DNA of 58,485 nt from Micromonospora sp. MH99 (GTDB lineage Bacteria > Actinomycetota > Actinomycetes > Mycobacteriales > Micromonosporaceae): the NCBI RefSeq assembly GCF_021442385.1, contig NZ_MUZA01000039.1, forward strand, positions 1 to 58,485, read 5' to 3'. Below the pieces are notes generated by a model. The model ran no database searches and was not told where the DNA came from. It was given only the letters and a program-made list of their open reading frames with translations. Shown here in pieces: positions 32,773-42,072 of the stretch. The translations under genes were made by a program, and so were the position numbers. Within the stretch, counting starts at the first letter, position 1; the number at the start of each line of letters is the position of its first letter.

Positions 32773-34527
32773 ATGGCACAGGCGGAGTACGTCCAGGAGT
32801 CACTTGCCGGTCTCGACCCGGCGGTGGGCGGGGTGGACCCGGCCCTGCCGCTGTACGCGACGACCTTCGTGGTGGTCGACCTGGAGACCACCGGCGGCGC
32901 ACCCGACGGCGGCGGCATCACCGAGATCGGCGCGGTCAAGGTGCGCGGTGGCGAGCACCTGGGTGAGCTGGCCACCCTGGTCAACCCGGGGCAGCCGATC
33001 CCGCCGTTCATCACCGTGCTGACCGGGATCACCCAGGCCATGCTGGTGCCGGCGCCGCCGATCGAGCAGGTGCTGCCCAGCTTCCTGGAGTTCATCGCCG
33101 ACGCGGTGCTGGTCGCCCACAACGCCCCGTACGACGTGGGGTTCCTCAAGGCCGCCTGCGCGAAGCACGGGCACCGCTGGCCCAATTCGCGCGTGCTGGA
33201 CACGGCGGCGCTGGCCCGCCGGGTGCTGACCCGCGACGAGGTGCCCAACCGCAAGCTGGGCACCCTGGCCGCCTACTTCCGCACCGCCACCCAGCCCACC
33301 CACCGGGCGCTCGACGACGCGAAGGCCACCGTCGACGTGCTGCACGGGCTGATCGGCCGGCTCGGCGGTCACCGGGTGGACACCGTCGGCGACGCCATCG
33401 AGTTCGCCCGCGCGGTCACCCCGACGCAGCGTCGCAAGCGACACCTGGCCGAGGGGCTGCCCAGGGTGCCCGGCGTCTACATCTTCCGGGCCGCCGACGA
33501 CCGGCCGCTCTACGTCGGCACCTCGGGCGACATCGCCACCCGGGTGCGCAGTTACTTCACGGCCGGCGAGAAGCGCGCCCGGATCTCCGAGATGCTGGCC
33601 GCTGCCGAGCGGGTCGAGGCGGTGGAGTGCGCCCACTCGCTGGAGGCGGAGGTCCGCGAGCTGCGGTTGATCGCCGCGCACGCTCCCCCGTACAACAGGC
33701 GGTCGAAATACCCGGAGCGGATGGTGTGGCTCAAGCTGACCGACGGTCCGTACCCCCGGTTGTCGATCGTGCGCGACATCTCCCCCACCGACACCGCCTA
33801 CCTCGGGCCCTTCACCTCCCGGCGGGCCGCCGAGCTGGCCGCCGCCGGCTTCCACGACGCGGTGCCGCTGCGCCAGTGCACGCACCGGCTCTCGCTGCGC
33901 ACCGTCACGCCGGCCTGCGCGCTGGCCGAGCTGGGTCGCTGCCCGGCGCCCTGCGAGCACAAGATCACCCCCGAGGAGTACGACGACAGAGCAGCCGGTC
34001 CGTTCCGCACCGCGACAGCCAGCGACCCGCAGCCCGTGGTGGACGCGCTGCTGGCGCGGATCGACGTGCTCGCGGCCGACCAGCGTTACGAGGAGGCCGC
34101 CGTGGTGCGGTCCCGGCTGGCCGCGGTGCTGCGCGCCACCGTGCGGATGCAGCGGCTGGCGGCGCTGACCGGGATCGTGGAGCTGGCCGCCGCCCGACCG
34201 GCCGCCCGTGGCGGCTGGGAGCTGGCCCTGGTCCGGCACGGTCGCCTGGCCGGGGCCGGGGTGTCCCCTCCAGGCGTCCACCCGCGACCCACGCTGAACG
34301 CCATCCGGGCCACCGCCGAGACGGTGTCGGGCGGGCACGGCCCGGTGCCGTCGGCCACGGCCGAGGAGTCCGAGCGCATCCTGTCCTGGTTGGAGCGGCC
34401 GGAGACCCGGCTGGTCGAGATGTCGTCCGGTTGGTCCTCGCCGGCGGGCGGGGCGGGCCGCTTCCGTGACCTGCTGGCGAAGGCCGAGAGCGGCGCGTCG
34501 CACCAACTCTCGACCGAACGCTCATGA
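32773..34527 (+). CDS. DEDDh exonuclease with UvrC-like GIY-YIG nuclease domain
   Basis: A 584-residue DNA-repair-type nuclease, equivalent to M. tuberculosis Rv2191. The N-terminal epsilon-like 3'-5' exonuclease has VVVDLETTG (Asp, Glu), AHNAPYDVGF (Asp) and HRALDDAKAT (His, Asp). A GIY-YIG domain follows near residue 230 (GVYIFRAADDRPLYVGTSGD, with the Arg of ATRVRSYF). Next come a UvrC-like Cys region (CALAELGRCPAPCEH) and a UVR-type helical pair (ADQRYEEAAVVRSRL). It joins an incision-type and a degradation-type nuclease in one chain. An ATG 60 bases earlier would add 20 residues. Confidence 0.9.
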   Translation: MAQAEYVQESLAGLDPAVGGVDPALPLYATTFVVVDLETTGGAPDGGGITEIGAVKVRGGEHLGELATLVNPGQPIPPFITVLTGITQAMLVPAPPIEQVLPSFLEFIADAVLVAHNAPYDVGFLKAACAKHGHRWPNSRVLDTAALARRVLTRDEVPNRKLGTLAAYFRTATQPTHRALDDAKATVDVLHGLIGRLGGHRVDTVGDAIEFARAVTPTQRRKRHLAEGLPRVPGVYIFRAADDRPLYVGTSGDIATRVRSYFTAGEKRARISEMLAAAERVEAVECAHSLEAEVRELRLIAAHAPPYNRRSKYPERMVWLKLTDGPYPRLSIVRDISPTDTAYLGPFTSRRAAELAAAGFHDAVPLRQCTHRLSLRTVTPACALAELGRCPAPCEHKITPEEYDDRAAGPFRTATASDPQPVVDALLARIDVLAADQRYEEAAVVRSRLAAVLRATVRMQRLAALTGIVELAAARPAARGGWELALVRHGRLAGAGVSPPGVHPRPTLNAIRATAETVSGGHGPVPSATAEESERILSWLERPETRLVEMSSGWSSPAGGAGRFRDLLAKAESGASHQLSTERS

Positions 34528-34655
34528 CCAACTGACCGATCGGACTACGTCGACTCCCTTAGGCTGTTAGAGAAGTGCAGTCCTGCCCGTTTCGTGGGCC
34601 TGCTCCCGATCGCCCGGTCCGGCGGTCGCGGAGCCGGGGTGAGGAGGTGTCCCTC

Positions 34656-36449
34656 GTGGACGTCGACGCCGGACACGGCGCCGCCCTGGGGGGCGCCCTG
34701 CCGACCCGGTCGGGTGAGCTGCCCCTGACCCGCCGACTGCGGTCGCTGCTGACCTGGCCGACCACCGACTCCGACCCGGTCACCCACCTGGTCCGCACCC
34801 ATCGGGGCATCCACGCGGGCACCGATCCCGCCGTGCTGCGCCGCGCGTACACGATCGCGGAGAACATGCACCGCGGCCAGTTCCGCAAGAGCGGGGAACC
34901 GTACATCACCCACCCGCTCGCGGTGGCGCAGATCTGCGCCGAGCTGGGCATGGACACCACGACCCTGGTGGCGGCGCTGCTGCACGACACGGTCGAGGAC
35001 ACCCGCTACACGCTCCAGGCGCTGTCGGAGGACTTCGGCGGCGAGGTGGCCCACCTGGTCGACGGGGTGACGAAGTTCGACAAGGCGTTCTACGGCAAGG
35101 CCGCCGAGGCCGAGACGATCCGCAAGATGATCGTCGCCGCCGCCAAGGACGTCCGGGTGCTGATCATCAAGCTGGCCGACCGGCTGCACAACATGCGCAC
35201 GCTCGGTGTGCGCTCCGCGGCGTCCCGGGAGCGGATCGCCCGCAAGACCCAGGAGGTGCTGGTCCCGCTCTGCGACCGGCTGGGCATCCAGACCCTCAAG
35301 CGCGAGCTGGACGACGTGGTGCTGCTGCACCTGGAGCCCGAGGAGCACGCCCGGCTGGCCCGGCACGTGCACGACCGGCCCGGGTGGGACTCGTACCTCG
35401 ACGCGGTGGTGACCCGGGCCCGGGTGGCGCTGCGCCGCAGCCGGGTCGACGCCGAGGTGAGCCCGCGTCCCCGGCACCTCTACTCGATCTGGAAGGACAC
35501 CATCGCCGGCGGCCACACCGCCCCGTACGACCTGCCCCGCATCTCGGTGGTGGTCGACGGCCCGGCCACCGACTGTTACGCCGCGCTGGGCGCGATCCAC
35601 GGCACGTGGCGGCCGATCCCGGGCCGTTTCAAGGACTTCATCGCCTCACCCAAGAACAACCTCTACCGCTCGCTGCACACGAGCGTCTGCGGCCCGCAGG
35701 ACCGCACGGTGGAGGTGCTGATCCGCACCGAGGAGATGCACCGCTCGGCCGAGTACGGCATCGCCGCCGACTTCCGCTTCCCGCGCTCGGGCAGCAGCAG
35801 CGCGGCGGCGCGCGCCGAGCAGTTGGACTGGCTGCGCCGCGTGCTCGACTGGGAGCCGGACGCCGCCGACCCGGCCCAGTTCTACGAGTCGCTGCGCTGC
35901 GACCTCGCCGAGGGCCAGATCCAGGTCTTCGCCGACGGGCGTCAGGTGGTGCTGCCGGCCGGCGCCACACCTGTCGACCTGGCGTACGAGCTGGGCAGCC
36001 AGCGGGGCGACCACTGCCTCGCCGCCCGGATCAACGGCCGGCTCGCGCCGCTGAGCTCGGAGCTGGACGAGGGCGACGTGGTGGAGATCTTCACCGAGAG
36101 CGACGGCGACAACGGCTTCGAGGCTGGCGTGGCGCCACGCGGCCCGCGCAAGGAGTGGCTGGGCTTCGTCAAGTCGCCGAACGCGCAGATGCAGATCAAC
36201 AGGTGGTTCGCCGAGCACACCGAGCCGGGCATCACGATCAGCGACAAGGTCCGCCTCGGTCGGGCCACCATCGGGCTCGCCCTGCGCCAGCACAACCGCG
36301 GCCTCGCCAGCGACCTGCCGCTGCTGCGGCTCTCCGAGGAGCTGGGCTATCCCGACCTGGAGACCCTGCTGGTCGCGGTCTTCGACCGGGTGATCGAACC
36401 GGACACCGTGGTACGCCAGCTCATCGACCTGGTCGACCATCGACAGTGA
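34656..36449 (+). CDS. RelA/SpoT family protein without ACT domain
   Basis: A 597-residue (p)ppGpp enzyme. The HD hydrolase domain keeps its His and Asp residues (ITHPLAVAQ, LLHDTVEDT, KLADRLHNM). The synthetase domain has RPRHLYSIWKD, IPGRFKDFIASPKNN, SLHTSV, TVEVLIRT and HRSAEYGIAA, with changes at conserved spots: RPRH for RPKH, and YDLPRIS where most have YDLxxxR. A TGS domain follows (QIQVFADGRQVVLPAGATP), but there is no zinc-finger or ACT domain; typical Rel proteins exceed 700 residues. It looks like a secondary homologue comparable to Streptomyces RshA. The GTG at 34656 has AGGAGG eight bases ahead. Confidence 0.9.
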   Translation: MDVDAGHGAALGGALPTRSGELPLTRRLRSLLTWPTTDSDPVTHLVRTHRGIHAGTDPAVLRRAYTIAENMHRGQFRKSGEPYITHPLAVAQICAELGMDTTTLVAALLHDTVEDTRYTLQALSEDFGGEVAHLVDGVTKFDKAFYGKAAEAETIRKMIVAAAKDVRVLIIKLADRLHNMRTLGVRSAASRERIARKTQEVLVPLCDRLGIQTLKRELDDVVLLHLEPEEHARLARHVHDRPGWDSYLDAVVTRARVALRRSRVDAEVSPRPRHLYSIWKDTIAGGHTAPYDLPRISVVVDGPATDCYAALGAIHGTWRPIPGRFKDFIASPKNNLYRSLHTSVCGPQDRTVEVLIRTEEMHRSAEYGIAADFRFPRSGSSSAAARAEQLDWLRRVLDWEPDAADPAQFYESLRCDLAEGQIQVFADGRQVVLPAGATPVDLAYELGSQRGDHCLAARINGRLAPLSSELDEGDVVEIFTESDGDNGFEAGVAPRGPRKEWLGFVKSPNAQMQINRWFAEHTEPGITISDKVRLGRATIGLALRQHNRGLASDLPLLRLSEELGYPDLETLLVAVFDRVIEPDTVVRQLIDLVDHRQ

Positions 36450-36490
36450 GCGGCCCGGCCCCAGCGCGTCCGAAGGACATTCGTGACCAC

Positions 36491-36502
36491 TAGCCTGGGG
36501 TC
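36491..36502 (+). promoter_or_regulatory. Leaderless -10 motif before the Nudix gene
   Basis: TAGCCT is followed by six bases and ATG, with no ribosome site. Confidence 0.5.
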
Positions 36503-37045
36503 ATGATCCCCCGTTCCCGCGCCACCGGTCGGGCCATCTTCTACCAGGCCTTCTACCGGCTGCCTCTGCCGGTGCGCCGTCGCCTGGTCAAGCTGGCCGT
36601 GCCCAAGTACATCGTCGGGGCGGTCACCCTGGTCCGCGATTCCGAGGCGACGGGCGCCGGCCGGCTGCTGATGCTGCGTCAACCCCCGGGCAAGGGCTGG
36701 TCACTGCCCGCCGGCCTGCTCAACCGGGCCGAGCCTCCGGTCGTGGGGGCGGCCCGGGAGCTGTTCGAGGAGTCCGGCATCCGGCTTGCACCGTCCCGGC
36801 TGCGCCCGGCGGTGCCGAACGCGATCGTGCACGCCAAGGGCTGGGTGGACATGGTCTTCGAGACGGAGGTGCCGGCGTCCAGCACCGAACTGACCGTCGA
36901 CGGCGCGGAGGTCTTCGAGGCCGCCTGGCATCCGCTGGACGACCTGCCCAAGCTGACCTGGCCGACGGCCCGGCTGCTCGCCTACTACGACATCGGGCCA
37001 CTGGCCGGGCAGTTCCCGCCCCCGGTGCCTGACACCGCGCCGTGA
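36503..37045 (+). CDS. Nudix hydrolase
   Basis: A 180-residue pyrophosphohydrolase acting on a nucleoside diphosphate linked to another moiety. A complete Nudix box is visible (Gly of AGLLNRAE, then the REL-FEESGI block, with the two Glu of the metal site). The N-terminal 35 residues are basic and amphipathic. The last four bases overlap the start of the nucleotidyltransferase gene (GTGA), so the pair is coupled and may share a nucleotide-sugar or nucleotide-lipid pathway. Confidence 0.92.
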   Translation: MIPRSRATGRAIFYQAFYRLPLPVRRRLVKLAVPKYIVGAVTLVRDSEATGAGRLLMLRQPPGKGWSLPAGLLNRAEPPVVGAARELFEESGIRLAPSRLRPAVPNAIVHAKGWVDMVFETEVPASSTELTVDGAEVFEAAWHPLDDLPKLTWPTARLLAYYDIGPLAGQFPPPVPDTAP

Positions 37046-37908
37046 GCGCAACGGGCGGGCCGGCGGACGTCTGCGCGGTCGTGCTCGCCGCGGGTGAGGG
37101 CACCCGGCTGCGCCCGCTCACCGCGCGGGTGCCCAAGGCGCTCTGCCCGGTCGGCAACATGCCACTGCTGGACCGGGCGCTGGCCCGCCTGGCCGGCCTC
37201 GGCCTGAGCGGTCCCGCACGCGTCGCGGTGAACGCCTGCTACCTGGCCGACCAGGTGGTCGCGCACGTCGGCGATCGCGCCCACCTGTCGGTGGAGCCCG
37301 GTGACCCGCTCGGCACCGCCGGTGGGGTGGCCAACCTGCGGGACTGGATCGCCGGTCGGCCGGTGCTGGTCGGCAACGCCGACGCGTACCTGGCCGACCC
37401 CGCCACTCCCCCGGGCCCGGACGTGGCCGCGCTGCTGGACGGCTGGGACGGGGACTCCGTACGCCTGCTCGGGCAGCCCGCCCCCGACCCGACCGCGCCG
37501 GGCACCTTCGCCGGGCACTGCTTCACCGGCTTCTCGCTGCTGCCGTGGCGACTGGTCCGCGACCTGCCGGTGGTCTTCTCCGACCTGGTACGCGCGGTGT
37601 GGCGTCCGGCCGAGGCGGCCGGCGCGCTGGAGGTCGTGCCCTACCCGGGCACGTTCTACGACACCGGCACCCCCGCCGACTACCTGGCGGCCAACCTGCA
37701 CGCCGCGGGCGGCGACGTGCTGGTCGACCCGGCCGCCACGGTGACCGGACGCTGCGTGGAGTCGGTGGTCGGCGCGGGCGCACGGGTCGAGGGCGACGTG
37801 CGCCGCACCGTGGTCTGGCCGGGCGCGCTCGTGCGCAGCGGCGAGCGGCTGCACGACGTGATCCGGTTCGGCGACGGCTGCACGGTGCACGCCGCCGCCC
37901 ACGGCTGA
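37042..37908 (+). CDS. Sugar-nucleotide pyrophosphorylase-type nucleotidyltransferase
   Basis: A 288-residue NTP-transferase. The signature VLAAGEGTRLRPLTARVPKAL and VGNMPLLD at the N-terminus bind the nucleotide. GDPLGTAGG, GNADAYLAD and the GTFYDTGTPADYL motif match sugar-1-phosphate nucleotidyltransferases, perhaps mannose- or glucose-1-phosphate. A short left-handed beta-helix tail (VDPAATVTGRCVESVVGAGA) ends the protein. The sugar cannot be read from sequence. Translation is coupled to the Nudix gene, and a GDP-mannose link to the nearby PimB' enzyme is possible but unproven. Confidence 0.88.
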   Translation: MSATGGPADVCAVVLAAGEGTRLRPLTARVPKALCPVGNMPLLDRALARLAGLGLSGPARVAVNACYLADQVVAHVGDRAHLSVEPGDPLGTAGGVANLRDWIAGRPVLVGNADAYLADPATPPGPDVAALLDGWDGDSVRLLGQPAPDPTAPGTFAGHCFTGFSLLPWRLVRDLPVVFSDLVRAVWRPAEAAGALEVVPYPGTFYDTGTPADYLAANLHAAGGDVLVDPAATVTGRCVESVVGAGARVEGDVRRTVVWPGALVRSGERLHDVIRFGDGCTVHAAAHG

Positions 37909-38041
37909 CCCGCACACCCGCGCCGGCGGGCTGACGGCTACCGCGCGGGGCGCGGGAGGACGGGCCTCGGGTACACCCGACCCCGGTCCCGTCGGGAACA
38001 TCTAGCATGGGCGACGACGCCGACGAACGGAGAATTGCCCC

Positions 38042-38329
38042 GTGATCACCGCGATCGTGCTGATCGACTGCGCCACCGACGCGATCCCCGAGGTGGCGGA
38101 GACCCTGGCCAATGTCACCGGCGTCAGCGAGGTCTACTCGGTGGCCGGGCACGTCGACCTCATCGCCATCGTCCGGGTCCGCGAGTTCGACCAGATCGCA
38201 CAGGTCATCGCGGGCAGCATCTCCAAGGTGCCGGGTGTGCTGAACACGGAGTCGCACATCGCGTTCCGGGCGTACTCCCAGCTCGACCTCGAGGAGACGT
38301 TCGCGATCGGCCTCGCCGACGCCGACTGA
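38042..38329 (+). CDS. Stand-alone Lrp/AsnC ligand-binding (RAM) domain protein
   Basis: A 95-residue protein made only of the RAM effector domain, with no helix-turn-helix. It has TAIVLIDCATDAIPEVAETL, VSEVYSVAGHVDLIAIVRV, and VLNTESHIAFRAYS. Such proteins form oligomers and bind amino acids. GGAG lies eight bases before the GTG. A TAGCAT -10-like hexamer lies 33 bases upstream (38003-38008), giving a normal leader. A strong hairpin follows. Similar genes sit beside the qcr cluster in Streptomyces, which suggests a conserved partner of this region. Confidence 0.88.
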   Translation: MITAIVLIDCATDAIPEVAETLANVTGVSEVYSVAGHVDLIAIVRVREFDQIAQVIAGSISKVPGVLNTESHIAFRAYSQLDLEETFAIGLADAD

Positions 38330-38368
38330 CCCGCCCGGCCGCGCGGACGGCCGGCCCCGGACGTGGCG

Positions 38369-38400
38369 CGGCCGGTCCACCCGCGTGGGTGGACCGGCCG
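38369..38400. terminator. Bidirectional terminator hairpin
   Basis: A perfect 14-bp stem (CGGCCGGTCCACCC with GGGTGGACCGGCCG) and a GCGT loop lie between the RAM-domain gene and the convergent DUF4142 gene. Confidence 0.88.
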
Positions 38401-38415
38401 TCTGCTGCCGCTACG

Positions 38416-39096
38416 TCAGCTCTCGCTGGGAGCGGGCCGCTCGGTGGTGCCGAGGCCCGGTTCCGGGGACTCGGTGATGCCACCCGGAGCGGGCGACTCG
38501 GTGGTGGTGCCACCCGGAGCCGGTGCCGAGGTACCCGGGCTGGGCGTACCGCTGGCGCTGGTCTGCGGGACCGGAATGCCCAACTGGTTGGCGAGCTGGA
38601 CCAGCTCGTCATAGTGGGCCTGCAGCGTCGGCAGGGCGGTCTGGGCCAACTGGACCACCGACTGCTCGGAACCCTGCGAGATCTCCGTCTGGGTGGCCTG
38701 GATGGCCTGGACGTGACCGGCCAGCTCACTGGTCACCCAGAGCCGGTCGAACTCCGCGCCGCTGGCGTTGTTCAGCTTGTCGATGACCGCCTGCTGGTCG
38801 GCCGTGGGCTCGTTCGGCAGTTGGACGTTGAGCTGGGACGCGGTCTGCTGCACCGTCTGGTCCAGCTGGGTGTGGTCGGTCTTGAACATCGCGCCCAGGT
38901 CCTTGACCCCCTGGTTCTGGCCCTTCTGCTGAGCCAGGTCACCGGCGGTGATCTCGAACAGGTTCACCTGGTGCACCGCCTGCAGATACTGGGTGTCCTG
39001 CGTCGACGGCTGTGCCGCGGCCTGCGCGGCCGCGGCCGGCGCGACACCTACCAGCACCAGCGCGGCCAACAGGCCGAGGCGTTTGAGACCCAACAT
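38416..39096 (-). CDS. Secreted DUF4142 protein
   Basis: A 226-residue exported protein. The signal peptide starts MLGLKRLGLL and ends after AAAAQAAAQP. The ferritin-like helical DUF4142 core follows (YLQAVHQVNLFEITAGDLA, KDLGAMFKTDHTQLDQTV, FDRLWVTSELAGHVQAIQ). The tail is a Pro/Gly/Ser/Thr linker with repeats of SPAPGGxTES, probably crossing or decorating the wall. The start at 39096 follows a GGGGGG-rich ribosome site; the longer reading to 39141 would hide the signal peptide. Function is unknown. Confidence 0.85.
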   Translation of the reverse strand: MLGLKRLGLLAALVLVGVAPAAAAQAAAQPSTQDTQYLQAVHQVNLFEITAGDLAQQKGQNQGVKDLGAMFKTDHTQLDQTVQQTASQLNVQLPNEPTADQQAVIDKLNNASGAEFDRLWVTSELAGHVQAIQATQTEISQGSEQSVVQLAQTALPTLQAHYDELVQLANQLGIPVPQTSASGTPSPGTSAPAPGGTTTESPAPGGITESPEPGLGTTERPAPSES

Positions 39097-39239
39097 GCTT
39101 CCCCCCCTTGAGACGTTGGACCGCACGGATACCCGGCTCACGGGGGTTATTCCTGCGATCGCCCGACGCGCGGGGTCGACCGGTCGCGCCGTGGCCGTCC
39201 GACTCCTGCTCGGATGGGCGCCGGGACACCGACAACGAC

Positions 39240-39271
39240 GTGGCGCCCGCCGGAAGTCCGGCGGGCGCCAC
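39240..39271 (-). terminator. Terminator of the qcr operon
   Basis: A perfect 14-bp stem (GTGGCGCCCGCCGG with CCGGCGGGCGCCAC) with an AAGT loop begins 20 bases past the qcrB stop. Confidence 0.88.
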
Positions 39272-39291
39272 GAGGGGTTGCTGTCGGGAGA

Positions 39292-40923
39292 TCAGTGGCG
39301 GGTCTCGCCGCTGCCGATCTCCGCGCGTTCTCCCCGGGGCTCGACCGGCGGGTGACCCGGCGAGACCGGTGCCTCGACCGGCTTCTCGATCGGGTAGAAG
39401 AAGCCTCGGACCGCCGGGCCGAGGGCCCCGAGCCGGTTCATCTTCTTCGGCACCACCCAGCCGACGTAGTCCAGCTCGCCGTGGCCGTCCGCGTGCCCGT
39501 TCGCCGCGCTCAGCGGCTGGTGGACCTCGACGAACCGGCCGTCCGGCAGGCGCCGGATGATGCCGGTCTCCACGCCGTGCGCGAGCACCTCCCGGTCGTG
39601 CTGCTGCAGACCCAGGCAGAGCCGGTAGGTGATGTAGTACGCCAGCGGCGGGGCGATCAGCAGGCCGACCCGGCCCGCCCACGTCATCGCGTTCAGGCTG
39701 ATCTGGAACTTGTCGGCGATCACGTCGTTGGCGCCCGAGAGCGTCAACACGATGTAGAAGGCGACGGCCATGGCGCCGACGGCCGTACGGGCCGGAACGT
39801 CACGGGGCCGCTGGAGCAGGTTGTGGCTCTTGCGGTCCTTGAGGTGCCGGGCCTCCAGGAACGGGTACATCGTCGACAGGCCGACCAGGATGCCGGGAAG
39901 CACGACCGTCGGCCAGAACAGCGGCGGGATGACGTACCCGTCGCCGATCGGGATGTTGATCTGCCAGGCCGGCATGAGTCGGGTCGAACCGTCGAGGAAC
40001 ATGACGTACCAGTCGGGCTGGCTGGCGGCCGAGACCACCCACGCCTCGTACGGGCCGAACAGCCAGATCGGGTTGATCTGGAACAGACCGCCCAGCAGCG
40101 CGATGACGCCGAAGACGACCATGAAGAAGCCGCCCTGCTTCAGCGCGTAGCGGGGGAACATCCGCTCGCCGACCACGTTGCCGTTGGTCCGGCCGGGGCC
40201 GGGCCACTGGGTGTGCTTCTGCTTGAAGACCAGGCCCAGGTGGGCGCTGATCAGCGCGAGCAGCAGACCCGGGATCAGCAGGACGTGGGCGATGAAGAAC
40301 CGGCTGATGATGATCGTGCCGGGGAACTCGCCACCGAAGATCGACGACGTGAGCCAGGAGCCGATCACCGGGATGGACAGCATGATCGCCGAGGCGATCC
40401 GCAGACCGGTACCGGACAGGCCGTCGTCCGGCAGCGAGTAGCCGGTGAAGCCGGCCAGGAAGCCGACCCAGAACAGCAGCGAGCCGATGATCCAGTTGGT
40501 CTCACGCGGCTTGCGGAACGCGCCGGTGAAGAACACCCGCAGCATGTGCACGACGATCGCGGCCATGAACAGCAGCGCCGCCCAGTGGTGCATCTGCCGC
40601 ATCACCAGGCCACCGCGGACGTCGAACGACAGGTCCAGGCTGGAGGCGTACGCGGCGGACATCGGCGTGCCCTGCAACGGCGCGTAGCTGCCGTCGTAGA
40701 CCACCTCGGTCATCGCCGGCTCGTAGAAGAAGGTGAGGAACACACCGGTCAGGAGCAGCACGATGAACGAGAACAGCGCGATCTCGCCCAGCAGGAACGA
40801 CCAGTGGTCCGGGAAGACCTTGTTCAGCAGCCGACGGAGCGGGGTCGCCACCTGGAAGCGGTCGTCCACCCCCACCGCGGCCTTGCCCGGCGTGGCTGCC
40901 AGGTCAAACTTTCGACGCTTCAT
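39292..40923 (-). CDS. qcrB: Cytochrome bc1 complex cytochrome b subunit
   Basis: Integral membrane subunit (543 residues) of the menaquinol:cytochrome c oxidoreductase, with two b haems and the quinol sites. Hydrophobic helices begin at FLLGEIALFSFIVLLLTGV. The His pairs for the haems are in MHHWAALLFMAAIVVHM and FFIAHVLLIPGLLLALISAH. The Qo-site region with PVIGSW and the C-terminal helices are present. The long C-terminus is typical of actinobacteria. Its start overlaps qcrA by four bases, so the subunits are made together. Confidence 0.96.
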   Translation of the reverse strand: MKRRKFDLAATPGKAAVGVDDRFQVATPLRRLLNKVFPDHWSFLLGEIALFSFIVLLLTGVFLTFFYEPAMTEVVYDGSYAPLQGTPMSAAYASSLDLSFDVRGGLVMRQMHHWAALLFMAAIVVHMLRVFFTGAFRKPRETNWIIGSLLFWVGFLAGFTGYSLPDDGLSGTGLRIASAIMLSIPVIGSWLTSSIFGGEFPGTIIISRFFIAHVLLIPGLLLALISAHLGLVFKQKHTQWPGPGRTNGNVVGERMFPRYALKQGGFFMVVFGVIALLGGLFQINPIWLFGPYEAWVVSAASQPDWYVMFLDGSTRLMPAWQINIPIGDGYVIPPLFWPTVVLPGILVGLSTMYPFLEARHLKDRKSHNLLQRPRDVPARTAVGAMAVAFYIVLTLSGANDVIADKFQISLNAMTWAGRVGLLIAPPLAYYITYRLCLGLQQHDREVLAHGVETGIIRRLPDGRFVEVHQPLSAANGHADGHGELDYVGWVVPKKMNRLGALGPAVRGFFYPIEKPVEAPVSPGHPPVEPRGERAEIGSGETRH

Positions 40924-42008
40924 GGCCGCTCCCAGAAATCAGGCCCGACGGTCTCGGTGTAGTCGGACTTCGCCACGAAGAAGCCCTCGGAGTCCACCTC
41001 GATCGGCAGCTGCGGCAGCCGCCGGCTGGCGGGGCCGAAGACGGGCCGGGCGTTGTCGGTGATCAGGAACTGGGACTGGTGGCACGGGCAGAGCAGCCGG
41101 TTGGTCTGCTGCTCGAAGAGGCTCGCGGGGCAGCCGGCGTGCGTGCAGATCTTGGAGAACGCGGCGTAGTTGCCCCACATGTAGTCGCCGTGGCCGACCC
41201 GCTCGTTGGCCCGGCGCGACTCCTGCGCGTCCGAGTCACGCAGGTGGATCAGCAGCGTCGGCGAGTCGGCGTGCCTGTTGCTCACGCCGTGCTCGATGCC
41301 CGGGAAGACCGTCAACTGGCCGCCGGTGCTGATGTCCGCCGGGCGCACCGGGCGGCCGTCCTCGCGGACGAGCCGGATCCGCTGGCCGCCCTCGGGGGTG
41401 GCGAAGCCGGTGGTGAACATCTGGTTGTTCTTGTGCGGCTGCGAGATCAGGCCGCCGACCAGCGGCGCCGCCGCGACCGCGGCGACCGGCGCGAGACCGG
41501 CCAGCAGCGAGATGCCGAGCAGGGGACGACGCTTCACACCCAGCTCGTCGGCCATGTAGAGCATGGTCTGGCCGGTGATGGTGCGACCGTCGGCGTCCAC
41601 CGCGCCCTCGTGCCGGTCCTGGATCGAGACCTCCTTGGGCAGCAACTTCTTGCCCCAGGTCAGGATGCCGAAGCCGACGGCGAGCAGCGCGATGCCGAGG
41701 GTGGCACCCAGCAGCGGCGTGTAGAACTTGTCGCCGCCGCGGCCCGGCGCGTACTGCCAGGGCCACCAGATGTAGATGGCCAGGAACGCGGTCGCCGCCA
41801 GGCCGGTGATCAGGAAGAAGCCGGCCACCACCCGGGTCAGCCGACGCTCGGCCTTGGTGCCGGGCAGCACCTGCGGCTCGTAGTGCACGATCTCGATGTC
41901 GTCCCGACGCGCGCCCTCACGGACGATGTCGAACCGGGTCAGCCTGGGGTCGTTCACGTCGAGCGGCTCCCGGCCCTGCGGGGCCTGGTGCTCGGTGTGC
42001 GTGCTCAT
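40920..42008 (-). CDS. qcrA: Cytochrome bc1 complex Rieske iron-sulfur subunit
   Basis: A 362-residue membrane protein. After a charged N-terminal region come three membrane helices (AGFFLITGLAATAFLAIYIW, LGATLGIALLAVGFGILTWG and a third near LAGLAPVAAVAAAP), the actinobacterial arrangement. The C-terminal Rieske domain binds 2Fe-2S through CTHAGC and CPCHQSQF, with Cys also in the disulfide pair. It relays electrons from quinol to cytochrome cc. It is in the qcrC-qcrA-qcrB direction, 64 bases after qcrC. Confidence 0.96.
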   Translation of the reverse strand: MSTHTEHQAPQGREPLDVNDPRLTRFDIVREGARRDDIEIVHYEPQVLPGTKAERRLTRVVAGFFLITGLAATAFLAIYIWWPWQYAPGRGGDKFYTPLLGATLGIALLAVGFGILTWGKKLLPKEVSIQDRHEGAVDADGRTITGQTMLYMADELGVKRRPLLGISLLAGLAPVAAVAAAPLVGGLISQPHKNNQMFTTGFATPEGGQRIRLVREDGRPVRPADISTGGQLTVFPGIEHGVSNRHADSPTLLIHLRDSDAQESRRANERVGHGDYMWGNYAAFSKICTHAGCPASLFEQQTNRLLCPCHQSQFLITDNARPVFGPASRRLPQLPIEVDSEGFFVAKSDYTETVGPDFWERP

Positions 42009-42072
42009 GCCGTCACCTCGCTACGGGTGGCGCCGAGCGGCACCACGGCACTGAATCTGACGATCCGCTCGG

